NCBI GenBank assembly: GCA_947089135.1
Contig: CAMUJF010000020.1
Coordinates: 1-49,963 of the forward strand
Source of the DNA: an uncultured Clostridia bacterium
GTDB lineage: Bacteria > Bacillota > Clostridia > Oscillospirales > Ruminococcaceae
Length of the DNA stretch: 49,963 nt
Direction: 5' to 3'
Shown here: one piece after another, positions 33,015-40,513 of the stretch
Numbering within the stretch: the stretch's first letter is position 1
Layout of the letters: every line of letters begins with the position of its first letter
The notes under the pieces: generated by a model
The model's input: the letters and a program-made list of their open reading frames with translations, nothing else
Told to the model about the DNA's origin: nothing
Databases searched by the model: none
Made by a program: the position numbers and the translations under genes

Positions 33015-33638
33015 ATGTCTGTGGATTTTTATGAAAGCAAGACCCGTGTAAACCTGATGCGCGCCTTTGCGGGAGAAAGTCAGGCGAGGAACCGTTACAC
33101 CTTTGCCGCCGAAAAGGCGAAGAAAATGGGGTGCTGGTTCATTTACAACGTTTTCACCCTTACGGCGAATCAGGAAAAAGCCCATGCGGAAATTTTCTAC
33201 AATCACCTCAAGCCCGAAAACGGCGAAACGATCGTTATTGACAACGGCGGCTACCCTGTGGATAATTACGACACCATTGAGGAACTGCTCCGAGCTGCCC
33301 AGCACAACGAGTACGACGAGTACGAGACCGCTTACCCGGAATTTGCCAGAATCGCCAAGGAAGAGGGTTTTCCCGACATAGCTTTTTCTTTTGAAAAAAT
33401 TGCGGAGATCGAAAAGACCCACGGAGACCGCTTCGGCTGCTTCGCCGATCTTATCGAAAACAGCAAAATGTTTACGGGAGATGAAAATACCGAATGGATA
33501 TGTCTCAACTGCGGACATATCCAGAAAGGCAAGAATGCGCCGAAGCAGTGTCCCGTCTGCAAAAGCGATCAAGGATATTTCGTGCCCTACAAGTACTACA
33601 AATTTGTCGCCGAAAAATACGCCGTTTCGGGAATGTGA
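33015..33638 (+). CDS. rbr: Rubrerythrin
   Basis: A 207-residue NADH peroxidase component. The start is the ATG at 33015 (MSVDFYESKTRVNLMRAFAGESQARNRY) with AAAGGA upstream; an earlier GTG would add 22 unrelated residues. The ferritin-like di-iron domain carries FAGESQARNRY, ANQEKAHAEIF, and the later helix IAEIEKTHGDRF with the second ExxH ligand pair. A C-terminal rubredoxin-like Fe(Cys)4 knuckle follows: WICLNCGHI and CPVCKSDQGYF. It reduces hydrogen peroxide in anaerobes and sits in the same run of genes as the BCP peroxiredoxin. Confidence 0.95.
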   Translation: MSVDFYESKTRVNLMRAFAGESQARNRYTFAAEKAKKMGCWFIYNVFTLTANQEKAHAEIFYNHLKPENGETIVIDNGGYPVDNYDTIEELLRAAQHNEYDEYETAYPEFARIAKEEGFPDIAFSFEKIAEIEKTHGDRFGCFADLIENSKMFTGDENTEWICLNCGHIQKGKNAPKQCPVCKSDQGYFVPYKYYKFVAEKYAVSGM

Positions 33639-33651
33639 TACCAAACAAGCA

Positions 33652-33683
33652 AAAACGTCCTCATTATCGAGGACGTTTTTTTA
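33652..33683. terminator. Bidirectional terminator between rubrerythrin and the aminotransferase
   Basis: AAAAACGTCCTC, 6-base loop, GAGGACGTTTTTTT. Perfect stem with A and T runs on both sides, between convergent genes. Confidence 0.92.
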
Positions 33684-33696
33684 TCAGTTTATCAGT

Positions 33697-34974
33697 CTAT
33701 TTGGAAAGCATTTCCGCAGAAGCAAGCTTAACGCTTACGCAGAAAATTTTCATTGCCGCTTCAAGCTCGGCAAGAGGAGGATACGTAGGCGCGATCCTGA
33801 TGTTTCTGTCATAAGGATCCTTTCCGTAGGGGAAAGTCGCTCCCGCGGACGTAAGGACAACCCCCGCCTCGGCGCAGAGCTGTACGACTCTTTTTGCGCA
33901 GCCCTCAAGAGTGTTTACCGAAATGAAGTATCCGCCGTTGGGCTTGTTCCATTCCAGAATCCCCAGATTGCCGACCTCGGAATCAAGCATATCCAGCACA
34001 AGGTTGAACTTAGGAGCAATTATAGCACGGTGCTTAGCCATATGCTCCATGATACCGTCCACGTTTTTGAAGTACTTAACGTGGCGGAGCTGATTTATCT
34101 TATCGTAGCTTATGCACTGAATACCCATAAGCTTGGTTATCTGCTTCATGTTGTTTACCGAGCCCGCCATGATCGCAACGCCTGCTCCCGAAAAGGATAT
34201 CTTGGAAGTGGAGGCAAATATCAGCACCATATCCTCTTTGCCGGTTTTTTTGCACTCGTCAAGAATGTTGAGTATCTTATCGGGCGTATCGGTCAGGTGG
34301 TGTACGCAGTAGGCGTTATCCCAGAAAATGCGGAAATCAGAAGCTTTTGGTGAAAGGTTTGCAAATCGCTTTACCGTCTCATCGGAGTAAGCAATACCGT
34401 CAGGATTGGAGTAAAGAGGCACGCACCAAATACCCTTGACAGTCTCGTCCTCTGATACAAGCTTTTCTATCATGTCCATGTCAGGTCCGTCAGAATGCAT
34501 GGGAATATTTATCATCTCAATGCCGAAGCTTTCGCAGATAGCGAAATGTCTGTCATATCCGGGAACGGGACAGAGAAACTTTATTTTATCATATTTTCCC
34601 CAGGGCTTTTCGCTTCCGTAAACGCCGTGAGTCATTGCGCGGGAAACTGTATCGAACATCATTGCAAGACTGGAATTTCCGCCGATTATCAGTTCCTCTT
34701 CCTTTACGCCGAGCAGGTCTCCGAAAAGGACTTTTGCGTCATGTATACCGGTCAGGCAGCCGTAATTTCGGCAGTCGATGCCGTCGGCGGTAAGCATACT
34801 TGCCGCATTGGTGAACACGTCGAACATTGGCATAGCCAAATCGAGCTGTTCGGTGCTGGGCTTGCCGCGGGACATATCCAGCTTCATTCCCTTTGCCTTG
34901 TAGCCCTCGTATTCCTTTTCGCATTCGCTTCTGAACGCGGAAAGCTCTTCCTTGTTCATTTCTGTAAGCAGCAT
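33697..34974 (-). CDS. Aspartate aminotransferase-like PLP enzyme (subgroup 1c, Asp_aminotransf family)
   Basis: A 425-residue fold-type I aminotransferase. KGMKLDMSRGKPSTEQLDLA is the hallmark N-terminus of this clostridial/actinobacterial subgroup. It is followed by NYGCLTGIHDAKVLFGDLLGV, GGNSSLAMMFDTVSRA (PLP phosphate region), CPVPGYDRHFAI, WDNAYCVHHL and the PLP-binding Lys in FASTSKISFSGAG. IRIAPTYPP supplies the carboxylate-binding Arg. The subgroup is reported to act on aspartate, but other dicarboxylic or alanine-type activity is possible. Transcribed alone from a promoter behind a palindromic leader. Confidence 0.85.
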   Translation of the reverse strand: MLLTEMNKEELSAFRSECEKEYEGYKAKGMKLDMSRGKPSTEQLDLAMPMFDVFTNAASMLTADGIDCRNYGCLTGIHDAKVLFGDLLGVKEEELIIGGNSSLAMMFDTVSRAMTHGVYGSEKPWGKYDKIKFLCPVPGYDRHFAICESFGIEMINIPMHSDGPDMDMIEKLVSEDETVKGIWCVPLYSNPDGIAYSDETVKRFANLSPKASDFRIFWDNAYCVHHLTDTPDKILNILDECKKTGKEDMVLIFASTSKISFSGAGVAIMAGSVNNMKQITKLMGIQCISYDKINQLRHVKYFKNVDGIMEHMAKHRAIIAPKFNLVLDMLDSEVGNLGILEWNKPNGGYFISVNTLEGCAKRVVQLCAEAGVVLTSAGATFPYGKDPYDRNIRIAPTYPPLAELEAAMKIFCVSVKLASAEMLSK

Positions 34975-35024
34975 ATAGATCTTCCCTTCAACAAAGAAAA
35001 TTTTTATTTAAATATTACTATTAG

Positions 35025-35119
35025 TATAATTTGGACGGCGTTTTTGTTCTTCTGGATACCGCGTACAAAATACAATTGTTTTTGAACGGCGTACAAACTC
35101 TCTCGCAGTCCAAATTATA
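35025..35119. repeat. 95-bp palindromic element in the aminotransferase 5' leader
   Basis: Perfect 12-bp ends TATAATTTGGAC (35025-35036) and GTCCAAATTATA (35108-35119), with further imperfect pairing around the centre (CAAAATACAATTGTTTTTG). It lies just downstream of the predicted promoter, so it would be transcribed as a hairpin. Sequence unlike the other two palindromic elements. Confidence 0.65.
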
Positions 35120-35147
35120 TGATACTACATTTTTCCGGTATTTGCAA
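35119..35147 (-). promoter_or_regulatory. Promoter of the aminotransferase
   Basis: Minus strand: TTGCAA (35142-35147), 17-base spacer, TATCAT (35119-35124); abuts the palindromic element. Confidence 0.5.
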
Positions 35148-35348
35148 GCCTTTTTTATATTTCCTGCAAATAATCGCCCCTTTATACATATTTAGAGGAC
35201 AGTCTGAAGCATTTTAGTGTTAATATTGCACAGTAGTCAAGCTGCCGCAAGATCACAGCGTTTATATAATGTTCATAACAGCTAAGAATACCTGTGTATA
35301 TTCTGAAAAAAAACGCAGAAAATATTCACGTGAAAGGAAGTAGACCAA

Positions 35349-35522
35349 ATGAGAAAATATGAAAACCTTGATAGTCTGCTGCGCGGCAGCGAAACTGCAA
35401 AAATATTTTTTGCGTCCCTGCCCGACTACGTTCAGGGAGCTGTCATGAAAAGCAGCAGCAATATCCGCACCGAGGACGAGCTTCACAGCACTGCTGAAAA
35501 GGTCATGCACGAATTTCAATAA
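35349..35522 (+). CDS. Small 57-residue protein of unknown function
   Basis: Begins MRKYENLDSLLRGSETAKIF and continues FASLPDYVQGAVMKSSSNI, then TEDELHSTAEKV. Preceded by AAAGGAAG about 9 bases from ATG and followed directly by a terminator, so it looks like a real monocistronic gene although very short. I recall small clostridial proteins with the same pattern (KYxNLDxL...AxxFFxSLPxYVQxxIxxR...IxxExELxxYA). No catalytic motif, signal peptide or membrane segment; probably helical. Confidence 0.6.
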   Translation: MRKYENLDSLLRGSETAKIFFASLPDYVQGAVMKSSSNIRTEDELHSTAEKVMHEFQ

Positions 35523-35537
35523 AGCCCGTATACGAAA

Positions 35538-35573
35538 GATCCTCCATGTCTTGTCATGGAGGATCTGTTTTAT
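35538..35573. terminator. Terminator between the small gene and the hydrogenase-chemoreceptor gene
   Basis: GATCCTCCATG, 6-base loop, CATGGAGGATC, then TGTTTTATTT. Perfect 11-bp stem serving the plus-strand gene; it also follows the convergent gene's stop on the other strand. Confidence 0.85.
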
Positions 35574-37505
35574 TTATTCATAGGACGGTTCCGCATCAAA
35601 TTCCATGTCGGGCTGAATATCGTCCATATTATAGCTGCTACTTTCCGTAAGACCCGAGGCGATCTCGCTGAGATTCTGGATAATTTCCGTTACCTCGTTT
35701 ACGCTGGTATTTATGAGATGCGAGCTTTGATTCAGCGCGTCAACTGCGTTTTCAGTGTTGACAACATTTTCCTGCGTTGCGGATACCTCGTTCATGATAG
35801 CTGTGGAAGCATTTTTTATTCCGTCGATATTGGAAATGATCTCATTGGTATGTTCCTCTGCCTCTTTGAGGGTCTCGGCGGATTTTATCGCAAGATTTCT
35901 TACCTCGCTTGCTACCACCGCAAAGCCTCTGCCGTTCTGACCTGCTCTTGCCGCCTCAATTGAAGCGTTTATAGCAAGGATATTGGTCTGTTCGGAAATA
36001 GATTTGATCTGCGCCAGTATCTTGTTATACTCCTCTATGCTTACGCCGATCTTGGAAATGGAACCCACAATCCCGTCAGCCATGGAATGAATACCTGTCA
36101 TATCGTTGTTCAGGTTATTCATATCGTTGATAATACTTTCATTCTTAGCTGTGTTATCGGAAGTATGCGCAGAAATGGGCAGTACCTTTTCACCCAATGA
36201 CATGAGCATATCGTTGATCTGGGCAACTGCGTTCTGAAGATCCCTGTGCTCCTTTTCGACTCTGTCGTGCATTGCCCTGAGCTGTGCTCTTTCGTAATTT
36301 ACGCAGTTCGACGGAGTATTGTTTCCTGCAAAGATCGTCATTGCCATATTCTTGCAGCTCTTGAATCCGCAGGCGTGACAGTCGATATGTCTGTCCAGCT
36401 CTGTGAGCTTGCCCATGCTTCTGAATATTTCGTCCAGTTCAAGCTCTGTCGGAAGCTGCGTCTGACATCTGTCCACATATTCTCTGATGAAGTCCTCAAG
36501 CTTGAGATCCTTGAATATTTTCTTGTGGAATCTGTCCGCCTTGTTTCTGCTGGTAGACCAGTTCCTGGCGTTTTTCATGATATCGTACGCCGTAAACTCG
36601 TTAAAATCGGATCTTGCACCCGCTCCGGAGTTACAGCCGAACTCACAGGAAAGCACGTCGTATACCGCCGGCAGGGAGGATTTGTTTGCGTCAAGATAGA
36701 AATCAAAATCCTCGTATACCTTGTTTACACCCTCTGAAGTGGTAACCGGCAGATCCGGAGCATAAACGTGGAGACATTCTTTAAGTCCGCCGGGAATCGG
36801 GTAGAAAGCGCCGTCAAAGCCTCGTACAGCAGACCATTCAAATTCGCTTCGTCCGATAGGGAGCACAACTCCCGTCTTTTTCATGTAGTCGGAAAGTCTC
36901 TTGAACGTGACGTTATAGCCAATAACGCCTGTGTTTTTGAACTCCTCGCCCTTTGCGATACAGGGAGTGAGTCCCACAAGTATATCGTCGCTTTTCAGGT
37001 ATTTTCTTATGTAAATAGCAGTACACATCAAAGGAGACTGAACGGGCGACATATGCGGCAGCATTTCGGGCTTGTGTTTTTCCGCATAGTTCACGATAGC
37101 CGCGCAAGGCTGGGAAATGACCTTCGCCTCAGGATGACGCTTAAAATACTCAATGTGCATATAAGTACATATATCCGCGCCGAAAGAACCGTCGTATATC
37201 TCGTTAGCGCCGTTGTCCTTCAGCCATTTGAGCACGTGTCTCCATTTGCCGTCCATAGCGGTTTTTATGGCGGGAGCAACAATAAACGAAACCTTTTGGG
37301 TACCCATAAGCTCCATAACGGTCTCAAGATCGTCGTCGTAGTATCTCGCGCCGTGCTGGCAGTTCTTAACGCATTCACCGCACTGGATACATTCGTCCGG
37401 ATTAATATGAACCACGCTTCCGTCATATCTGTTTGCGTTCGGAACGGGACATACTCTTATGCAGGCGTTGCAGCCTATACATTTATCTTCAATAACGTGT
37501 ACCAT
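35574..37505 (-). CDS. Sensory [FeFe]-hydrogenase-like protein fused to a soluble methyl-accepting chemotaxis signalling domain
   Basis: A 643-residue cytoplasmic protein. Residues 1-55 hold two [4Fe-4S] ferredoxin clusters (Cys 9, 12, 15, 19 and 39, 42, 45, 49). Residues ~70-300 are the [FeFe]-hydrogenase H-cluster domain: SQPC (Cys134), LTPCIAKGEE (Cys182) and LSCEFGCNSGAG (Cys287, Cys291), so all four cubane ligands remain. The position of the proton-transfer Cys (TSCCP in catalytic enzymes) is Pro133. A further four-Cys [4Fe-4S] domain lies at 376-401. Residues ~440-630 are an MCP coiled coil with the tip EQTNILAINASIEAARAG. No membrane segment. This layout fits group C sensory hydrogenases linked to chemotaxis: a hydrogen or redox sensor that would signal to CheA/CheW. 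Confidence 0.88.
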   Translation of the reverse strand: MVHVIEDKCIGCNACIRVCPVPNANRYDGSVVHINPDECIQCGECVKNCQHGARYYDDDLETVMELMGTQKVSFIVAPAIKTAMDGKWRHVLKWLKDNGANEIYDGSFGADICTYMHIEYFKRHPEAKVISQPCAAIVNYAEKHKPEMLPHMSPVQSPLMCTAIYIRKYLKSDDILVGLTPCIAKGEEFKNTGVIGYNVTFKRLSDYMKKTGVVLPIGRSEFEWSAVRGFDGAFYPIPGGLKECLHVYAPDLPVTTSEGVNKVYEDFDFYLDANKSSLPAVYDVLSCEFGCNSGAGARSDFNEFTAYDIMKNARNWSTSRNKADRFHKKIFKDLKLEDFIREYVDRCQTQLPTELELDEIFRSMGKLTELDRHIDCHACGFKSCKNMAMTIFAGNNTPSNCVNYERAQLRAMHDRVEKEHRDLQNAVAQINDMLMSLGEKVLPISAHTSDNTAKNESIINDMNNLNNDMTGIHSMADGIVGSISKIGVSIEEYNKILAQIKSISEQTNILAINASIEAARAGQNGRGFAVVASEVRNLAIKSAETLKEAEEHTNEIISNIDGIKNASTAIMNEVSATQENVVNTENAVDALNQSSHLINTSVNEVTEIIQNLSEIASGLTESSSYNMDDIQPDMEFDAEPSYE

Positions 37506-37538
37506 ATTGAAAATCCTTTCCGATTAATGTTAAAAAAT

Positions 37539-37567
37539 ATTATACCACATTTTAGAAAAACTGTCAA
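37539..37567 (-). promoter_or_regulatory. Promoter of the hydrogenase-chemoreceptor gene
   Basis: Minus strand: TTGACA (37562-37567), 17-base spacer, TATAAT (37539-37544). The -35 lies only about 10 bases after the stop of the preceding gene. Confidence 0.75.
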
Positions 37568-37576
37568 CCGGTTTTG

Positions 37577-39844
37577 TTATTTTTCGACCTTATCGCAGTA
37601 AATGATGCCCAGACCGACAGTACTCATATAGCATCTTCCGTAAACGTTCATGTCGCCGCTTACGAACGCTCCGTTGCCGGTGCCGCCGAACTGGTGAGCG
37701 TCGTCGTTGACCTGCACCCATGTTCCGCCCTGATCCTCGGACATATAGAGACCGGGTTTTTCAGCGTCCATAGGAGTACCCCATACGTAGATAACGAGCG
37801 GATCGCCGTCATTTTTAGCTTTGCCCAGACCTACAGCCTCGCAGTACTTGATGTTGGGAACCATTTCCGCGGTCTTGCCGTAGTCCTTTGAAACCAGCAG
37901 TCCCGCGCCGTTTGCAATGTAGAACGTTCCCTCATTATGAGGATCAACGCACAGCCTCTTAAAGCTGGGAGAGATCTGGCTGTTTCTTGTAAATGTCTTG
38001 CCGCCGTCGGAGCTTACAGCAATGGAGCTTGCACCGCCGCAGTACATATAGCTTGCATTATTTGGGTCTCCGATGATGTAATTATCCTGTCCTGCAAGAC
38101 CCTCCACCGTGTTCCATGTTTCGCCCCAGTTGTCTGTCCAGTAAACTTTCATTGCGTTTGAAGGACTCCATACGAGCACGCTTCCGTCAGCGTTGAGAGC
38201 CACTTTTCCCTGATAGAATTTCTTTCCCGCTTCGGGAGAATTTGTTATTTTGTTCCATGTTTTGCCGCCGTCCATTGTGTAGGTAAGCAGCATTTCGTTT
38301 TCACTTCCGCCGGCCTTAGCCCACAGGTCTCTGTTCTGAGCGGCGATCGTTATGCTGGAAGTAGAACCTATCATATCCTGATGACGGGTCGCTGGCGTGT
38401 AGATATCTTCATGAACAAATCCGTCGTAGTCGCCTACCGCAGAGATAAGCGGGAAATCCTCCATAGTGATTATGTCCAGCGGAACGGTTTCCTCAAGACC
38501 CAAAGCGTCAAAATAAAATTTAGGAGTTTCGTCCCAAATGTTGCTGCATGAGAAAATGCCGTTTCCGGAATTTACCATGATCTTATTTGTATTGAAAGGA
38601 TCAAGAGCAAGGCTGCTGCACCAGTGTATAGCGCAGCCCTCCACCCATGGCATACCGTTGGTGTCCATTTCCATGCTTTCGAGTACGTTGCGCCAGTTCT
38701 TTCCGCCGTCAGTGGAGGTATAAAATACGTCGCCGAACGCGCCGTTTGACTGTGCCTTCCACTGTCCCGAAGTAACGGCGATAAGCCTGTTGTCGTCGGC
38801 GGGGTCGATAAGAATATCTCCGAAAGAATCTGCCGTAGGAGAAATAATCTCGGCGGAACCGTCCGTACCGTATTTGTAGATCATTCCCAAAGCGCAGTTC
38901 CATGGACCCTCGTTGTTGATGTAGCAAACGTAGAGATTGCCCTTGCTGTCAAGCTTCATACGCTGAACCATGTGGTCGGTAATGCTGTTTGGAAGTTTTG
39001 ACCAAGTCGCGCCCGCGTCCTCGGAAACAAAAAGATTTCCCGTTTCATCTCCCTTTGCGGAAACAGAAGCGTATATCTTCTGAGTAACGCCGTCCTTTGC
39101 TGAGGATGGGTCGAAAAGGATACAGTTTATACCGTTTCCGTTTGAAGTTGTTTTAATGGGGAAACTTGAAACTTCCTCCCAATGATAGCCGCCGTCGGTG
39201 CTCTTTATCATTCCGCCGGTGCGTCCGCCCGCAAAAATAATGCTTCCATTGTTGGGGTCAACGGCAATTCTCTCACCGTTTCCGCGTCCCATGCCGTTTC
39301 CGTGTACCTTTATCTTATCGGTAACGTCAACTGTTTTAAGGGACTTTCCGTAATCATCGGAGATACCGACAACAGTCTTGCCATTACTGAAATAGTCCGT
39401 ACCCAGAAGCAGATAGACCTTGTTCGGAGACTGTGGGTCGTACGCCAGACCGTCGCAGCCGAGCAGACCCCTGTCATCTGCCGTTACCCAGTAATTCATT
39501 GACGCCCATTTGCCGTTTGTTTCGGGAGTGCGGTAGTACGCGCCGCCAACGTCTGTCTTTGCGTACCATACGTCCTTTTCGGGAGTGGAAAATACGCCGG
39601 TGACAAATCCGCCGCCGCCGATAGCCACCTGACCGTAAGTCCAGTCGGTGTTGGCAAAGCCGCCGGTCACGTCCACAGCGGAAGAAGTATCAGCGTTTCC
39701 GGCATCAGAAGCCTGAGCAGCGTCCGCTGAAGTCTGACCGCTGTTGTCTCCGTTTTCACCCGTCTTTGTACAGCCTGTCAGAACAGCCGCGCACATCATC
39801 ACAGACAGCGCCGCAGCCATAATTTTACTTGGTTTTAAAGTCAT
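37577..39844 (-). CDS. GH74-type xyloglucanase-like lipoprotein (BNR-repeat beta-propellers)
   Basis: A 755-residue exported lipoprotein. The start is the ATG at 39844 with GAGGTG upstream. The lipobox is AAVLTGC (Cys25), followed by a Gly/Ser/Asp-rich linker to about residue 60. The remainder has many Asp-box turns (STDGGYHWEE, SEDAGATWSK, STDGGKNWRN, SSDGGKTF), forming the two seven-bladed propellers of GH74. GAYYRTPETNGKW, DDRGLLGCDGLAYDP and SAVGDYDGFVHEDI resemble the GH74 regions that carry the two catalytic Asp residues. It is probably a cell-surface endo-xyloglucanase; non-catalytic BNR proteins are possible. Single gene with its own promoter. Confidence 0.82.
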   Translation of the reverse strand: MTLKPSKIMAAALSVMMCAAVLTGCTKTGENGDNSGQTSADAAQASDAGNADTSSAVDVTGGFANTDWTYGQVAIGGGGFVTGVFSTPEKDVWYAKTDVGGAYYRTPETNGKWASMNYWVTADDRGLLGCDGLAYDPQSPNKVYLLLGTDYFSNGKTVVGISDDYGKSLKTVDVTDKIKVHGNGMGRGNGERIAVDPNNGSIIFAGGRTGGMIKSTDGGYHWEEVSSFPIKTTSNGNGINCILFDPSSAKDGVTQKIYASVSAKGDETGNLFVSEDAGATWSKLPNSITDHMVQRMKLDSKGNLYVCYINNEGPWNCALGMIYKYGTDGSAEIISPTADSFGDILIDPADDNRLIAVTSGQWKAQSNGAFGDVFYTSTDGGKNWRNVLESMEMDTNGMPWVEGCAIHWCSSLALDPFNTNKIMVNSGNGIFSCSNIWDETPKFYFDALGLEETVPLDIITMEDFPLISAVGDYDGFVHEDIYTPATRHQDMIGSTSSITIAAQNRDLWAKAGGSENEMLLTYTMDGGKTWNKITNSPEAGKKFYQGKVALNADGSVLVWSPSNAMKVYWTDNWGETWNTVEGLAGQDNYIIGDPNNASYMYCGGASSIAVSSDGGKTFTRNSQISPSFKRLCVDPHNEGTFYIANGAGLLVSKDYGKTAEMVPNIKYCEAVGLGKAKNDGDPLVIYVWGTPMDAEKPGLYMSEDQGGTWVQVNDDAHQFGGTGNGAFVSGDMNVYGRCYMSTVGLGIIYCDKVEK

Positions 39845-39883
39845 AAAAACACACCTCAAAATTTTACATAATAAAGCATAATA

Positions 39884-39912
39884 ATTATAGCGTATATTTT
39901 TAATAAAGTCAA
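39884..39912 (-). promoter_or_regulatory. Promoter of the GH74-type lipoprotein
   Basis: Minus strand: TTGACT (39907-39912), 17-base spacer, TATAAT (39884-39889). Confidence 0.75.
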
Positions 39913-39976
39913 GCGTACAACTGTTAATTTACACAATTTTTTTTGATAATGTACGGTAAAATACGTTAAAAATGTC

Positions 39977-40005
39977 TTGCAAATAGATGAAAAACATGGT
40001 ATACT
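39977..40005 (+). promoter_or_regulatory. Promoter of the cytidine deaminase
   Basis: TTGCAA (39977-39982), 17-base spacer, TATACT (40000-40005). Confidence 0.65.
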
Positions 40006-40036
40006 ATATTAAATAATTTTAAAAGGAAGTGTTTTT

Positions 40037-40417
40037 ATGAGCGACGCGGAGCTTCTTGCCGCGGCAGACAAGGCTATGGAGAATGCTTATGCACCGTATT
40101 CGGGTTTCCGCGTGGGAGCTGCTTTGCTCTGTACTGACGGACAGGTGTTTACGGGCTGCAATATAGAAAATTCAAGCTACGGAGCAACAAACTGCGCCGA
40201 ACGCACTGCCGTTTTCAAAGCCGTTTCGGAAGGCTGCCGCGATTTCAGCGCAATTGCAATTGTGTCCTCAGGCGGCGGAGAGACATTTCCATGCGGTATC
40301 TGCCGTCAAGTATTGGGAGAGTTTTCCCCCAATATCAGGATAATTTTAAGAAATGAAAACGGCGAAACGGCGGTTTACACATTTCAGGAATTAATGCCAA
40401 AATTTTTCAGCCTTTAG
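40037..40417 (+). CDS. cdd: Cytidine deaminase
   Basis: A 126-residue zinc enzyme converting cytidine/deoxycytidine to uridine/deoxyuridine in pyrimidine salvage. It shows AYAPYSGFRVGAALL, GCNIENSSYGATNCAERTA (the CAE motif: zinc Cys plus proton-shuttle Glu) and FPCGICRQVLGEF (PCxxC zinc pair). The size is that of the tetrameric type. AAAGGAAG precedes the ATG. A short CCTTTAGTAAAGG hairpin with TTTTT overlaps the stop codon and may terminate the transcript. Confidence 0.96.
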   Translation: MSDAELLAAADKAMENAYAPYSGFRVGAALLCTDGQVFTGCNIENSSYGATNCAERTAVFKAVSEGCRDFSAIAIVSSGGGETFPCGICRQVLGEFSPNIRIILRNENGETAVYTFQELMPKFFSL

Positions 40418-40441
40418 TAAAGGATTTTTACCGCTCTGTCA

Positions 40442-40470
40442 TTGACTTTACTTAAAAAGTGTTATATAAT
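40442..40470 (+). promoter_or_regulatory. Promoter of the cell-wall hydrolase pair
   Basis: TTGACT (40442-40447), 17-base spacer, TATAAT (40465-40470); 43 bases before the GHL10 lipoprotein ATG. Confidence 0.78.
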
Positions 40471-40513
40471 TACTGTACATCAAAAATTTGTCCGAACAGG
40501 AAATGAGGTTAAA

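Larger units (their letters stand above)
34975..35348. other. Divergent interval with a palindromic element and the aminotransferase promoter
   Basis: No coding sequence seen. It contains the 95-bp palindromic element (35025-35119), the minus-strand promoter beyond it (35119-35147) and, nearer the small gene at 35349, a TATAAT-like box at 35263-35268 without a convincing -35. Confidence 0.6.
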
